NCBI RefSeq assembly: GCF_020905415.1
Contig: NZ_JAJJMP010000001.1
Location: 1,437,501-1,501,500, forward strand
Origin: Myroides oncorhynchi
GTDB lineage: Bacteria; Bacteroidota; Bacteroidia; Flavobacteriales; Flavobacteriaceae
Length of the DNA stretch: 64,000 nucleotides
Direction of reading: 5' to 3'
Shown: one piece after another, positions 43,361-52,989 of the stretch
Position numbering within the stretch: position 1 is the stretch's first letter
Layout of the letters: each line of letters starts with the position of its first letter
Translations under genes and position numbers: made by a program
The notes under the pieces: model-generated
Databases searched by the model: none
What the model was told of the DNA's origin: nothing
What the model saw: the letters and a program-made list of their open reading frames with translations, nothing else

Positions 43361-44326
43361 CTATTTCTTAGTGTTTTCAGGTGATTCCAATATGTTTTTG
43401 CAGGTGATTTGTTCATCCTCGAATATCGTATCGCAATAGAATATCTCGAAATCTTCCATTTCATACTCGGGATTAGCTCCTGAATGTGAAGTTACGAAGG
43501 CACCTAATGAAGCTGCTTTCTTAAGTATTCCTGTTGGCGTTTCTCTTAATAGTTTAGCAGATAAGAATCCTGCTAAGTAAGAATCTCCACTTCCTACTGT
43601 ATCTCTAATCACAATATCCACAGCTGGGAAAGTGTATAACATTTCTTTATCTAGATAGATACCTCCTTTACTTCCTTTAGAAACGATAATCTCATCACAT
43701 TTAAAGTGATCTTGAATATATCTGACAGCATCTTCTTCTGTTGTGTATGGCTTATCAATATGCTCTAAGATTTCTTTAAGTTCGAATTTATTCATTTTTA
43801 ATAAATCTGCCTTATGCATTAGCTCTTCTACAAATGATATCTCATAGTGCGGAGGTCTAAAGTTAACATCGAAGACTTTATACTTAGCTGCTTCGAGTAA
43901 CTTGTGTAATGTCTCACGGGTATGCGGTGTTCTACTTGCTAATGTCCCGAAGACGAATGCATCTGATTTAGCAACTAGATCACAATCTTCTTGTTTAAAG
44001 TCTATGAAGTCCCAAGCACTATTCTTAAGAAACTCATAGCTCGCTTCGTTTCTGTCATCGAATGTTGCGAATACTGTTCCTGTTTTTTGAGTAGGGTCTA
44101 TTTGTATATGATCTATATCTGCTTTTACCTCTTTAAGTCTTGTGATTATCTTTTGACCCAAGTCATCATTACCTAGTTTCGTAATGATGTGCGAATCTAT
44201 ATTCATCTTATGCAGGTGATAAGTAACATTAAGAGGAGCACCACCAATCTTCTTATACGTGGGAAAAATATCCCACAGCACTTCACCAAAACACACTACT
44301 AGAGGTTTCTGAGTATTATCTAACAT
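43361..44326 (-). CDS. PfkB family carbohydrate kinase (probable fructokinase)
   Basis: The 321-residue kinase phosphorylates a sugar with ATP. The first PfkB signature region is GGAPLNVTYHLHKM with GNDDLGQKI. The second is DTVGSGDSYLAGFLSA, with the catalytic Asp in GSGD and the anion hole. The start VVCFGEVLWDIFP and the NVNFRPPHY block resemble fructokinases. It is upstream of the trp leader on the same strand but separated by about 80 bp with a promoter-like element, so it is not clearly part of the trp operon. Fructose as the substrate is likely but not proven. Confidence 0.9.
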   Translation of the reverse strand: MLDNTQKPLVVCFGEVLWDIFPTYKKIGGAPLNVTYHLHKMNIDSHIITKLGNDDLGQKIITRLKEVKADIDHIQIDPTQKTGTVFATFDDRNEASYEFLKNSAWDFIDFKQEDCDLVAKSDAFVFGTLASRTPHTRETLHKLLEAAKYKVFDVNFRPPHYEISFVEELMHKADLLKMNKFELKEILEHIDKPYTTEEDAVRYIQDHFKCDEIIVSKGSKGGIYLDKEMLYTFPAVDIVIRDTVGSGDSYLAGFLSAKLLRETPTGILKKAASLGAFVTSHSGANPEYEMEDFEIFYCDTIFEDEQITCKNILESPENTKK

Positions 44327-44460
44327 ATAGCTTTATTATTATAAATAATTTGACTTCACTAAGATACAAAAATCCTCAATAATGTTAAATGACGTTAGTA
44401 ATATTGTTGTTGATGTTTTATTATTGAGAACAAGATGGGCTAAATATTTGAACTTATATA

Positions 44461-44490
44461 AAAAAACACTCCTAATTAATAGGAGTGTTT
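44461..44490 (-). terminator. terminator of the InaA-like gene
   Basis: AAACACTCCTA (44464-44474) pairs with TAGGAGTGTTT (44480-44490). The A run at the left gives the U tract on the minus strand, just after the stop at 44499. Confidence 0.85.
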
Positions 44491-44498
44491 AGGTGCGA

Positions 44499-45281
44499 TT
44501 AGTAATACATTTTCTTTACTCTATTTTTAATAGATTTCTTTTTGTAGAATTTGTATTGAAATTTTATGGTTTCTAACCATAGTTTGATGAAGACATCTCT
44601 AGAGTTTTTTCCAATGAGATTGGCGTAATGTGTAGCCATCTTTTCAATGTCACTTATATTAGTAGTCAAATGAGAAAGATTTTTCATTCTATTTGAAAAA
44701 CTCATCTTTTGATCAAATTTCATGCGATTAATATCTACAAGATAGAAATCTAATGTACCTTTTTCTGTTGTTTTTATTAGTGTATTCCCTGGAGAATGGT
44801 CTAGAAAGTTTATTCCTTGTTCATGAAGTTTATAGGTGAATTCTATAAATTTCTGTAGTAACAATTCTCGTTCAGGACAGTCTAGGTTATTGTCTAGATC
44901 TCTATATGTTATGTCAGTTTGAATATACTCTGAGATATAGTAAGAGTTTTTTAGCGCCCCTTTATTAGTGTAAAAAAAGTATGCAATAGGGTAAGGAGTT
45001 TTAATTCCTAGTTCACTAAGTCTCTGTGCATGTTCAAATGATCTTAATCCTTTTGATTTTCTAAGGAACGTATAAACATATCTATTTATGAAATTTGGTT
45101 TTTTAAAAGACTTTATAGCGATTTGTTTTCCATTGGATAACGTTGTTAACTTTATTGAATTTCGCGTGCCTTTTGCAATGTAAGTAGTTAGTTGATCATA
45201 GGCTTTAATAATGTTAGTTAATTCTTCTTTTTGATTTTTGAATTGAGGATGTATCATCGCACTTACTTTCAGGTTTTTCAT
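44499..45281 (-). CDS. InaA/Kdo-kinase-like lipopolysaccharide kinase family protein
   Basis: The 260-residue protein resembles small protein-kinase-fold sugar kinases of the InaA/WaaP/KdkA group. The ATP-binding part includes KLTTLSNGKQIAIKSFKKPN (invariant Lys) and YYISEYIQTDITYRDL. The catalytic loop is LHEQGINFLDHSPGNTLI with the Asp, and the metal-binding block is FYLVDINRMKF. Such kinases phosphorylate the Kdo or heptose of lipopolysaccharide. The tail is basic and rich in Lys and Phe. It lies alone behind about 500 bp of AT-rich sequence. Confidence 0.8.
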   Translation of the reverse strand: MKNLKVSAMIHPQFKNQKEELTNIIKAYDQLTTYIAKGTRNSIKLTTLSNGKQIAIKSFKKPNFINRYVYTFLRKSKGLRSFEHAQRLSELGIKTPYPIAYFFYTNKGALKNSYYISEYIQTDITYRDLDNNLDCPERELLLQKFIEFTYKLHEQGINFLDHSPGNTLIKTTEKGTLDFYLVDINRMKFDQKMSFSNRMKNLSHLTTNISDIEKMATHYANLIGKNSRDVFIKLWLETIKFQYKFYKKKSIKNRVKKMYY

Positions 45282-45721
45282 TTAAAAAGTAGTTACAATT
45301 AATAGTACTAATGTAAATAATAATATAGAAACTAGATTTGTAGTAATTAAATCTTAATTAATTGATAGTGTTTTCTTTAAGTTATTTTTGTGGTCAATTT
45401 TATAATATTAAAAGATATAATTATAACTACTATTTAACTGTTCTAAGTTTAGTTTATTGTAATAATAGCGGTTTGTTTGAAATTATATTGAGTATTGTAT
45501 ATTAAATATCTTGTTTTAATAATCTGTAAATAGTTGGAATATTGGTTATTAAGTTTATTTTACTTTTGTATTATATGTATATTAAATATTAAAATATTGT
45601 TATTTATCATTTTAGTTTTAAAAAAGTGTAGAGTATTGCTTCGTTGTAAAATAGTTGTGAATAGATTGTCTTTTGCCTCTTGTGAGTAGGGTGTTTGTAT
45701 ATTGAGTCTTAGATATAGACA
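45282..45721. other. gene-free AT-rich stretch
   Basis: About 440 bp between the nuo operon terminator and the InaA-like gene start. It is very AT-rich, with no supported frame on either strand and no strong hairpin. Promoter signals for the InaA-like gene must lie in the right-adjacent part, but none stands out clearly. Confidence 0.4.
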
Positions 45722-45762
45722 CAAAAAAAAGCTGGTCTTAAAAGTTTAAGACCAGCTTTTTG
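45722..45762 (-). terminator. terminator of the nuo operon
   Basis: AAAAGCTGGTCTTA (45727-45740) pairs with TAAGACCAGCTTTT (45747-45760). The A run at 45722-45730 provides the U tract on the minus strand, 26 bp after nuoN. Confidence 0.92.
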
Positions 45763-45787
45763 GGTATTGAGTTGTAATATATTTGTT

Positions 45788-47161
45788 CTAGTTGAATAGA
45801 TTCAATAGGATCGATGGACATAGTCCCATGATAATATTGATTGCTACTGCTGTAACTCCTACTATTTTATACGCTAGTGGTACTTCGATGCTAGCAGTTT
45901 CTTCTTCTGTCGCTGTGTACATCGTTACGATCACTTTAAGGTAGTAATAGATACTTATGAATGAGTTAATAACCCCGAAGATCACTAAGGCTATAAATCC
46001 ATTGCTAATCGCTTGTTGGAAAAGGAAGAACTTACCGAAGAACCCTGCGAAGATAGGAATACCTCCCATAGATAGTAATGCTATAGATAGCACTAATGCT
46101 AATAGTGGGTTTTTCTTCCCTAATCCTTTAAAGTTAGAGATTAGTTCGTTGTCTTTATTCTTTGTTACTGCGATAAGCACTGTAAATGCTGCTATACCAG
46201 CTACAGCATAAGCCGAAGCATAGTAGAATAGGTTAGCAGAAGCAGAACCTAAAGCTGTAAGAGCCATCAGCATAAAACCTGCGTGTGAGATACCTGAGTA
46301 TGCTAATAGACGTTTCATATTATCTTGGCGAATAGCCATAATATTACCTACTGTCATTGTTAAGATAGCTACTACAACGATAACGTTAATGAACACTCCT
46401 GGTAATCCTCCGAATAAGAATATACTTATTCTGTATAGTGTCGCGACTGCTGCTACTTTAACTAATGTGCTCATTAGTGCTGTAGTTAGACTAGGTGCTC
46501 CTTGATATACGTCTGGTGCCCAGAAGTGGAATGGTACTGCTGCTACTTTAAATAGCATACCGATGATGATCATTGTTACCCCTAATGCATACCAGATAGG
46601 TAGTGAAGTAGTTGTAGATATTTCTTTAATCGTAGCGATATCAAATGATGCTGTAGCTCCATAAACTAGTGCAATACCAAATAGTACTACTCCTGAAGCG
46701 AAAGAACCTAATAGAAAGTACTTCATTGACGCTTCGTTACTTTTTATGTTCTTGCGATCTGTACCACACAAGATATATAGTGTGATAGAAAGAATCTCAA
46801 GACCTAAGAAGAACATCGCCATATTACCAAAGCTTACCATACAGATGGCTCCCATTAGTAAGAATAACTTCAGTGAGATATAATCTGATATCTTTGAAAA
46901 TTCTGTTTTATAAAAGTCTTTACTTAATGCTACTAAGAAAATAGTTAAGGCGATAAATAAAGCTGAAAATGCTGTAGTAAACTTAGTGCTTACAAACATA
47001 TTATTATAATATGCTTGAATCACATCAATGTTGCATACTGTGTATCCAAGGATACCTAGTAGTCCTAAAAGTGTCACAGGAATGACTACTTTGCGCAAAT
47101 TGATGATCTCTAGTACAAGGACTAAGACCGCTAATACTCCAATTGCTATTAATGTATTCAT
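45788..47161 (-). CDS. nuoN: NADH-quinone oxidoreductase subunit N
   Basis: The 457-residue membrane protein is one of three antiporter-like proton-pumping subunits of complex I. Many hydrophobic helices run through it, with the family's lysines and glutamate in helices: FFLGLEILSITLYILCG (Glu), RKNIKSNEASMKYFLLGSFA and FKVAAVPFHFWAPDVYQGAP (Lys). It lies last in the operon, 53 bp after nuoM. Confidence 0.96.
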   Translation of the reverse strand: MNTLIAIGVLAVLVLVLEIINLRKVVIPVTLLGLLGILGYTVCNIDVIQAYYNNMFVSTKFTTAFSALFIALTIFLVALSKDFYKTEFSKISDYISLKLFLLMGAICMVSFGNMAMFFLGLEILSITLYILCGTDRKNIKSNEASMKYFLLGSFASGVVLFGIALVYGATASFDIATIKEISTTTSLPIWYALGVTMIIIGMLFKVAAVPFHFWAPDVYQGAPSLTTALMSTLVKVAAVATLYRISIFLFGGLPGVFINVIVVVAILTMTVGNIMAIRQDNMKRLLAYSGISHAGFMLMALTALGSASANLFYYASAYAVAGIAAFTVLIAVTKNKDNELISNFKGLGKKNPLLALVLSIALLSMGGIPIFAGFFGKFFLFQQAISNGFIALVIFGVINSFISIYYYLKVIVTMYTATEEETASIEVPLAYKIVGVTAVAINIIMGLCPSILLNLFN

Positions 47162-47214
47162 TTGTTCTATTTTGGAATTAAATTCATCAGTTGTACTGAC
47201 TCCTTACTATTTTA

Positions 47215-48648
47215 TTACTTAATATAAGTCATTATCTCGATCAAACTAGGTGTGATTAAGTCAGATAAAGGCTGTGGAAATATACCGAAGAATATGACAG
47301 CTACTGCTAATACACCTAATACTGCTGCTTCTTTAGTAGTCACATCAGCAAAAGGCTTTGCATTAGTTTCTCCTAACATTGATTTTTGGAACATTCTAAG
47401 CATATAGAACGCACCTAAAATAATAGAAGTACCTCCTACGATAGCATACCAGATGTTAACTTGAGATAATCCTAAAAGCAGATTAAACTCTCCGATAAAA
47501 CTGAATGTACCAGGAAGACCGATAGATGCAAACATCATAATCATAAATAGTGATGCAAACTTAGGCGCTTGTTGTCTAATACCTCCCATTTCACCAATCA
47601 TTCTAGTTTGGTAACGCTTATAAATAATGTCTGCAACGTAGAATAAACCTACGATTACAAAACCATGTGCAATCATTTGCAATACTGCTCCTCTTAATCC
47701 ATCTAGTGTTAATGAATATGCACCTGCAGCGATAAGTCCAACGTGAGCTAATGAAGAATATGCAAAGAATCTTTTGATATTCGACTGTTTTAAAGCTACG
47801 ATAGAACCATATACCACACCGATGATACACAATACTAAGATAGTAGGCATTACTTCTTTCGCAGCGATAGGCGAAATAGGCAATTGCCAACGGATGATAG
47901 AGTATAATCCCATTTTAAGCATAATACCTGCTAATAACATAGTACCTACTGTAGGAGCTTTCTCATACGTAGATGCCTGCCAAGTGTGGAATGGGAATAC
48001 TGGAATCTTAATTGCATAAGCAATAAAGAATGATAAGAATATCCAATACTGTTCTTTAGATGATAACTGTACGTTATACAGGTCTAAAAGCATAAAGCTT
48101 CCTGCACGTTGGTATAGGTATATAAACCCAACTAACATAAACAGAGAACCTGCGAAGGTGTAAATAAAGAACTTGAAAATAGCTTTTTTACGTGCTTCGA
48201 AAGTGTCATTCCCCCATAATAATGCAATAAAGTATATCGGTAGTAATGATAGCTCCCAGAAGATGTAATATAAGAATCCATCTGATGCTAAGAATGTTCC
48301 TGTCATAGCGAATGACATAAACATTACTAAGGCATAGAATGTATTAGATTTCTCTATGTGATCTCCTAGTGATGTTAGTATAATCACTGGAGTTAATGCT
48401 GTTGTTAATAAAACTAAAGCTAAACCTAATCCATCTGCTCTAAAAGCAATATGAATATTAGGGTTAGTCATCCATTGCGTTACATATCCTGTGTCAACTC
48501 CAGAAGTATGTGAACAGATTAAAACTAAAGTCTCTACAAAAGCAACTAGTCCAAATAGCAAAGCAACTTTAGCAGCAGATTGTTTACCTGCAAAGTAAGT
48601 CGCAATAGCTCCGACTAATAACGTTAATAATAATATAGTTACGTTCAT
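47215..48648 (-). CDS. nuoM: NADH-quinone oxidoreductase subunit M
   Basis: The 477-residue antiporter-like subunit of complex I shows the expected helical pattern. It includes FLYYIFWELSLLPIYFIALLW (with the conserved Glu), AYAIKIPVFPFHTWQASTYE (Lys and His) and RFFAYSSLAHVGLIAAGAYS. It sits between nuoN and nuoL, 9 bp after nuoL. Confidence 0.96.
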   Translation of the reverse strand: MNVTILLLTLLVGAIATYFAGKQSAAKVALLFGLVAFVETLVLICSHTSGVDTGYVTQWMTNPNIHIAFRADGLGLALVLLTTALTPVIILTSLGDHIEKSNTFYALVMFMSFAMTGTFLASDGFLYYIFWELSLLPIYFIALLWGNDTFEARKKAIFKFFIYTFAGSLFMLVGFIYLYQRAGSFMLLDLYNVQLSSKEQYWIFLSFFIAYAIKIPVFPFHTWQASTYEKAPTVGTMLLAGIMLKMGLYSIIRWQLPISPIAAKEVMPTILVLCIIGVVYGSIVALKQSNIKRFFAYSSLAHVGLIAAGAYSLTLDGLRGAVLQMIAHGFVIVGLFYVADIIYKRYQTRMIGEMGGIRQQAPKFASLFMIMMFASIGLPGTFSFIGEFNLLLGLSQVNIWYAIVGGTSIILGAFYMLRMFQKSMLGETNAKPFADVTTKEAAVLGVLAVAVIFFGIFPQPLSDLITPSLIEIMTYIK

Positions 48649-48657
48649 CTCTCTAAG

Positions 48658-50547
48658 TTATCTTGCAATGAATAAATAATATAAAATCAAACAGATTCCG
48701 AATACAAAAGCGAATAAGTACAACCCGATATTACCGTTTTGCGCTTTTTTACCTTGTAATGATAACCCGTCTGCTATCTTTCCTAAACCAAATATAGTTC
48801 CAGATAATGCTACTTCTACTACGTCTCTTAGGAATGTCGCAAGAGTGTATATAGGGTTGATAAAGACTTTTTGATAAATCTCATCGATGTAGTACTTGTT
48901 ATAAAGTACTTTGTGGAAACCAACGATTTTGTCGTCTTCTTGAGGTACTTCACCTTTTTGGATATATTTATTATAAGCTAAGTATAGTCCGATGATGAAT
49001 CCGATAGTAGCTACTCCCATTAATGAGTATTCTAAAATACCTAAGGCGTGAGTATGCTTAGTTACTGTATTTACAATAACAGGTTTTAAAAATTCGTTTA
49101 ACCAAGAGTACCCATTAGGTAAGCTGATTAATCCACCGAAGATAGAAAGAACAGCTAAGATAACTAATGGTGTAGTCATCGAAGAAGGGCTTTCGTGTAA
49201 GTGATTCTTTTGTTCTTGTGTTCCTCTAAAGTTCTTTTTGAATGTTAAGAAGAATAAACGGAACATATAGAATGCTGTCATAATAGACGCTAATGAAGCA
49301 ATAACGTAAAGAACGATATTGTGATTAAAAGCAATCAATAAGATTTCGTCCTTAGAGAAGAAACCTGACATTAGAGGGAATCCAGATATTGCTAGAGTAG
49401 CAACTAAGAATGTAAGATAAGTAACCTTCATGAATGGCTGTAAACCACCCATTCTACGCATATCTTGTTCTCCACCCATTGCGTGAATTACCGATCCAGA
49501 ACCTAGGAATAAACATGCTTTAAAGAAAGCGTGTGTAATCACGTGGAATACTGCTATCTCGTAAGCACCAAAACCGATAGCCATAAACATTAATCCCAAT
49601 TGAGATACTGTAGAGTACGCTAACACTTTTTTGATGTCGTTTTGTACTAGACCAATCGTTGCTGCAAATAGAGCAGTGAACGCTCCTACGATAGCAATGA
49701 TGTTTTGCACTTGTGGTGCAAGGTCAAATACAAAGTTAAGTCTTGTGATTAAGAAGATACCCGCTGTAACCATTGTAGCAGCATGGATTAATGCAGACAC
49801 AGGAGTTGGTCCTGCCATCGCATCTGGTAGCCATGTGTATAATGGAATCTGAGCACTCTTACCAACAGCACCAATGAATAACGCTAATGCAGCAAAACCA
49901 ATCCAAGTATTCACTTGGTAGTTAGTTCCACTTAAAATAGCTTGCTTAATAGTCATATAATCTAATGACTGGAATAAGAAAGCTAAGATAAATACACCTA
50001 CTAAGAATCCTAAATCCCCTATACGGTTCATGATGAAGGCTTTCTTAGCTGCGTCATTGTAAGATTGGTTCTTATGCCAGAATCCGATAAGTAAGTATGA
50101 ACATAGTCCAACTCCTTCCCATCCAATGAATGTAATAAGAAGGTTGCTACCTGTTACTAATACCACCATAAAGAAGATAAATAGGTTAAGGTAAGCAAAG
50201 AACTTTCCATAGTTCTCATCGCCTTTCATATAGCTAGTAGAGTACCAGTGTATAAGCGTACCAATACCTGTTACAAACAATAACCATAATAAAGAAAGCT
50301 GATCAAGTAAGAATCCAAAAGAGATATTAAATCTCTCTGTAGCGATCCAGTTAAACAAGTCAACTTGTATCGGTTCATTTGTACCATTTACTTGTACAAA
50401 TGCAATTATTGTAATAATGAATGAAACTAAAACTGCAAGGGTAGCAATCATTCCAGCACTATTACCTAATTTCTTTCCGAAGAAAATATTGATTAGTGAC
50501 CCTACTAGAGGAGCCAATAATAAAAGTAAAATTACGTTCGTATCCAT
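48658..50547 (-). CDS. nuoL: NADH-quinone oxidoreductase subunit L
   Basis: The 629-residue subunit is the largest antiporter-like proton pump. Family motifs are FIGWEGVGLCSYLLIGFW (Glu), KSAQIPLYTWLPDAMAGPTP (Lys), SALIHAATMVTAGIFLI (His) and KKVLAYSTVSQLGLMFMAIG. A long C-terminal amphipathic lateral helix typical of NuoL follows the last transmembrane helices. It precedes nuoM. Confidence 0.97.
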   Translation of the reverse strand: MDTNVILLLLLAPLVGSLINIFFGKKLGNSAGMIATLAVLVSFIITIIAFVQVNGTNEPIQVDLFNWIATERFNISFGFLLDQLSLLWLLFVTGIGTLIHWYSTSYMKGDENYGKFFAYLNLFIFFMVVLVTGSNLLITFIGWEGVGLCSYLLIGFWHKNQSYNDAAKKAFIMNRIGDLGFLVGVFILAFLFQSLDYMTIKQAILSGTNYQVNTWIGFAALALFIGAVGKSAQIPLYTWLPDAMAGPTPVSALIHAATMVTAGIFLITRLNFVFDLAPQVQNIIAIVGAFTALFAATIGLVQNDIKKVLAYSTVSQLGLMFMAIGFGAYEIAVFHVITHAFFKACLFLGSGSVIHAMGGEQDMRRMGGLQPFMKVTYLTFLVATLAISGFPLMSGFFSKDEILLIAFNHNIVLYVIASLASIMTAFYMFRLFFLTFKKNFRGTQEQKNHLHESPSSMTTPLVILAVLSIFGGLISLPNGYSWLNEFLKPVIVNTVTKHTHALGILEYSLMGVATIGFIIGLYLAYNKYIQKGEVPQEDDKIVGFHKVLYNKYYIDEIYQKVFINPIYTLATFLRDVVEVALSGTIFGLGKIADGLSLQGKKAQNGNIGLYLFAFVFGICLILYYLFIAR

Positions 50548-50553
50548 GCGGAA

Positions 50554-50874
50554 TTATCCTTTTAAGTTTTTTAATTTATCAATATCAATTGATCCAATAT
50601 TTCTGTATATCGTTACTAAGATAGCGAGACCTACAGCTACTTCTGCTGCGGCTACTGCCATAGTAAAGAATACGAATACCTGTCCTTGTGCATCTTGATG
50701 ATAAGTTGAAAACGCTACTAATAACATATTAGCTGAGTTCAACATAATCTCGATACACATAAACATCACAATTGCGTTACGTCTATATAGAATACCAAAT
50801 ACCCCGATGCAGAATAAGATGATCGATAGGTAAATGTATCTGTCAATACCAATTATTTCAATTACATTCTCCAT
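50554..50874 (-). CDS. nuoK: NADH-quinone oxidoreductase subunit K
   Basis: The 106-residue membrane subunit has three helices. The conserved acidic residues are present: the Glu in MFMCIEIMLNSANMLLVAFS and the later Glu in FTMAVAAAEVAVGLAILVTI. It sits between nuoJ and nuoL (2 bp after nuoJ). Confidence 0.95.
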   Translation of the reverse strand: MENVIEIIGIDRYIYLSIILFCIGVFGILYRRNAIVMFMCIEIMLNSANMLLVAFSTYHQDAQGQVFVFFTMAVAAAEVAVGLAILVTIYRNIGSIDIDKLKNLKG

Positions 50875-50876
50875 AA

Positions 50877-51392
50877 TTATGCTTCTTTATCGGTTTTGTC
50901 CTTTTTAGAGATTAGTACAGCACCTATCATTGCTAACAATAATAGAACTGATACCATTTCGAAAGGCATTACGTATTCATTTAATAATACTTTACCTAAT
51001 ACTTGTACAGATTGGAAGTCTTGACCATGATTTGCATATTGTAATTCATAAGTTTGAGCTCCACGCATAGTAATAGAAAGTAACAATAAACCTACTAAAC
51101 AGAATGCTATAGTAGCAACTACTTTAGTGATAATCGGCTTAGAGACCTCGTGGCTAATATTAAGGTTCATCAACATGATCGTAAATAACATTAAGATCAT
51201 AATCGCTCCTGAATATACCATGATGTGTACCATACCTAAGAACTGAGAGTTCAAAAGAATATAGTGACCAGCTATTGAAAAGAAACTAACAACTAACCAT
51301 AGTGCACTATGGATAGGATTCTTGCTCAATAGGGTAAGGACTGCACTCCCGAGTGTAATAGTCGAAAGGATATAAAATAATATTTCTACCAT
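50877..51392 (-). CDS. nuoJ: NADH-quinone oxidoreductase subunit J
   Basis: The 171-residue membrane subunit has five helices and the NuoJ motif GMVHIMVYSGAIMILMLFTI. The tail is short and basic (SKKDKTDKEA). It follows nuoI by 2 bp and precedes nuoK. Confidence 0.95.
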   Translation of the reverse strand: MVEILFYILSTITLGSAVLTLLSKNPIHSALWLVVSFFSIAGHYILLNSQFLGMVHIMVYSGAIMILMLFTIMLMNLNISHEVSKPIITKVVATIAFCLVGLLLLSITMRGAQTYELQYANHGQDFQSVQVLGKVLLNEYVMPFEMVSVLLLLAMIGAVLISKKDKTDKEA

Positions 51393-51394
51393 GA

Positions 51395-51940
51395 TTAAGC
51401 TTGATTCTGTTGTTTCGTATTTGCAATTGCCGCATCAAGAGGCATAACTAATTTGTCTTTTCCGAAGATAAAGCTATCACGAGAAGTATCAGCTTTAGCT
51501 ATTTGTTTAGATTTAGTCAAGTAGATAGCTTGTTTTGGACAAGCCTCTTCACATAAACCACAAAATATACAACGCAACATATTGATTTCATATATCTCTG
51601 CATATTTCTCTTCGCGATATAAGTGCATTTCATCTGCTGTACGTTCTGCTGCTTTCATAGAGATAGCTTCCGCAGGACAAGATAAAGCACATAAACCACA
51701 AGCTGTACAACGCTCTCTTCCTTCGTCATCACGCATTAATGTGTGTCTACCACGATAGACATCACTGAATGGTCGTGTTTTTTCTGGATAAGCGATCGTT
51801 ACTTTCTTTTTAAACATGTGTTTTAAAGTAACCATCATTCCTTTGAAGATAGCTACTAAGTAGATCTTCTCAGTCCAAGTAAGTGTCTTATTAGAAACTT
51901 CCTTTTTTCTTCCTGATAATGAGTAAGTATTTGTCGACAT
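51395..51940 (-). CDS. nuoI: NADH-quinone oxidoreductase subunit I
   Basis: The 181-residue peripheral subunit holds two 4Fe-4S clusters (N6a and N6b). Both Cys motifs are visible: CTACGLCALSCP and CIFCGLCEEACP. The start is placed at ATG 51940 (MSTNTYSLSG), 2 bp after the nuoH stop; an upstream ATG at 52018 would overlap nuoH by 76 bp and add 26 non-family residues. The amphipathic N-terminus FKGMMVTLKHMFKKK docks it to the membrane arm. Confidence 0.95.
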   Translation of the reverse strand: MSTNTYSLSGRKKEVSNKTLTWTEKIYLVAIFKGMMVTLKHMFKKKVTIAYPEKTRPFSDVYRGRHTLMRDDEGRERCTACGLCALSCPAEAISMKAAERTADEMHLYREEKYAEIYEINMLRCIFCGLCEEACPKQAIYLTKSKQIAKADTSRDSFIFGKDKLVMPLDAAIANTKQQNQA

Positions 51941-51942
51941 GC

Positions 51943-52977
51943 TTAACCTTTTATAAGTAGGATTACAATAGCTGTAACCACTAAATTTAACAATGCAAGT
52001 GGAATTAATGACTTCCACCCTAAGTTCATCAATTGGTCATAACGGAAACGTGGTAAAGTCCAACGCACCCACATATAAACAAATATGAAGAAACAGATCT
52101 TAATAAATAAAGCAAAAATACCGATTACGTTTGCGATATTCACACCCCAATTTTCTACTGCCCATGACATACCTGGATAGTTATACGCTCCGAAGTATAA
52201 AACAGCGATGATAGTAGATGAGATGAATAAGTTAGCATATTCAGCGAATAAGAAGAATCCCATCTTCATAGAAGAATATTCTGTATGGAATCCTCCGATA
52301 AGCTCTTGCTCACATTCTGCTAAATCGAATGGTGCACGGTTAGTCTCTGCAAAAGAACAAATCAAAAAGATTAAGAAACCAACTGGTTGGTAGAATACGT
52401 TCCAGTTCATTCCTGCTTGTTGTAATGCTATTTCGCGCATACTTAGTGTTTGTGTCATTAATAGAAGACCTATTAATGAAAGCCCCATTGCAATCTCATA
52501 AGAAATCATCTGAGAAGCTGCACGAATACCACTCATAAGAGAATACTTATTATTAGAAGCCCAAGCTCCAATCATAATACCGTAAACTCCTACAGAAAGT
52601 ACTGCGATTATGTATAGTAGACCAACATTTAAGTCAGCTGCTTGAAGAATTATATCTCTTCCAAATAAATGAAACTTATCTCCCCATGGAATAACAGCAC
52701 TTGTCATAAGTGCTAATGTCATCGCAAGGAAAGGACCAAATTTGAATAAGAATTTATTCGGTGTATTTGGTTGAGTCTCTTCTTTAGCAAATAATTTTAA
52801 ACCATCTGCTAAAGGTTGTAATAAACCACCTTTACCTGCACGGTTAGGACCTATACGGTCTTGTATCCAAGCAGCAATCTTACGTTCAGCAAGAGTAGCA
52901 TACATCGCCATAAGCATTGTAACTGCAAACACAACTACAATAATAACTGCTTTATCTATAATAATAGTTTTATCCAT
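51943..52977 (-). CDS. nuoH: NADH-quinone oxidoreductase subunit H
   Basis: The 344-residue membrane subunit forms part of the quinone channel. Recognised blocks are RKIAAWIQDRIGPNRAGKGG near the start, FAETNRAPFDLAECEQELIGG (acidic quinone-channel loop), and FMWVRWTLPRFRYDQLMNLGW at the end, here as VYMWVRWTLPRFRYDQL. It overlaps nothing and precedes nuoI closely. Confidence 0.97.
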   Translation of the reverse strand: MDKTIIIDKAVIIVVVFAVTMLMAMYATLAERKIAAWIQDRIGPNRAGKGGLLQPLADGLKLFAKEETQPNTPNKFLFKFGPFLAMTLALMTSAVIPWGDKFHLFGRDIILQAADLNVGLLYIIAVLSVGVYGIMIGAWASNNKYSLMSGIRAASQMISYEIAMGLSLIGLLLMTQTLSMREIALQQAGMNWNVFYQPVGFLIFLICSFAETNRAPFDLAECEQELIGGFHTEYSSMKMGFFLFAEYANLFISSTIIAVLYFGAYNYPGMSWAVENWGVNIANVIGIFALFIKICFFIFVYMWVRWTLPRFRYDQLMNLGWKSLIPLALLNLVVTAIVILLIKG

Positions 52978-52989
52978 ACTTATGCCGTT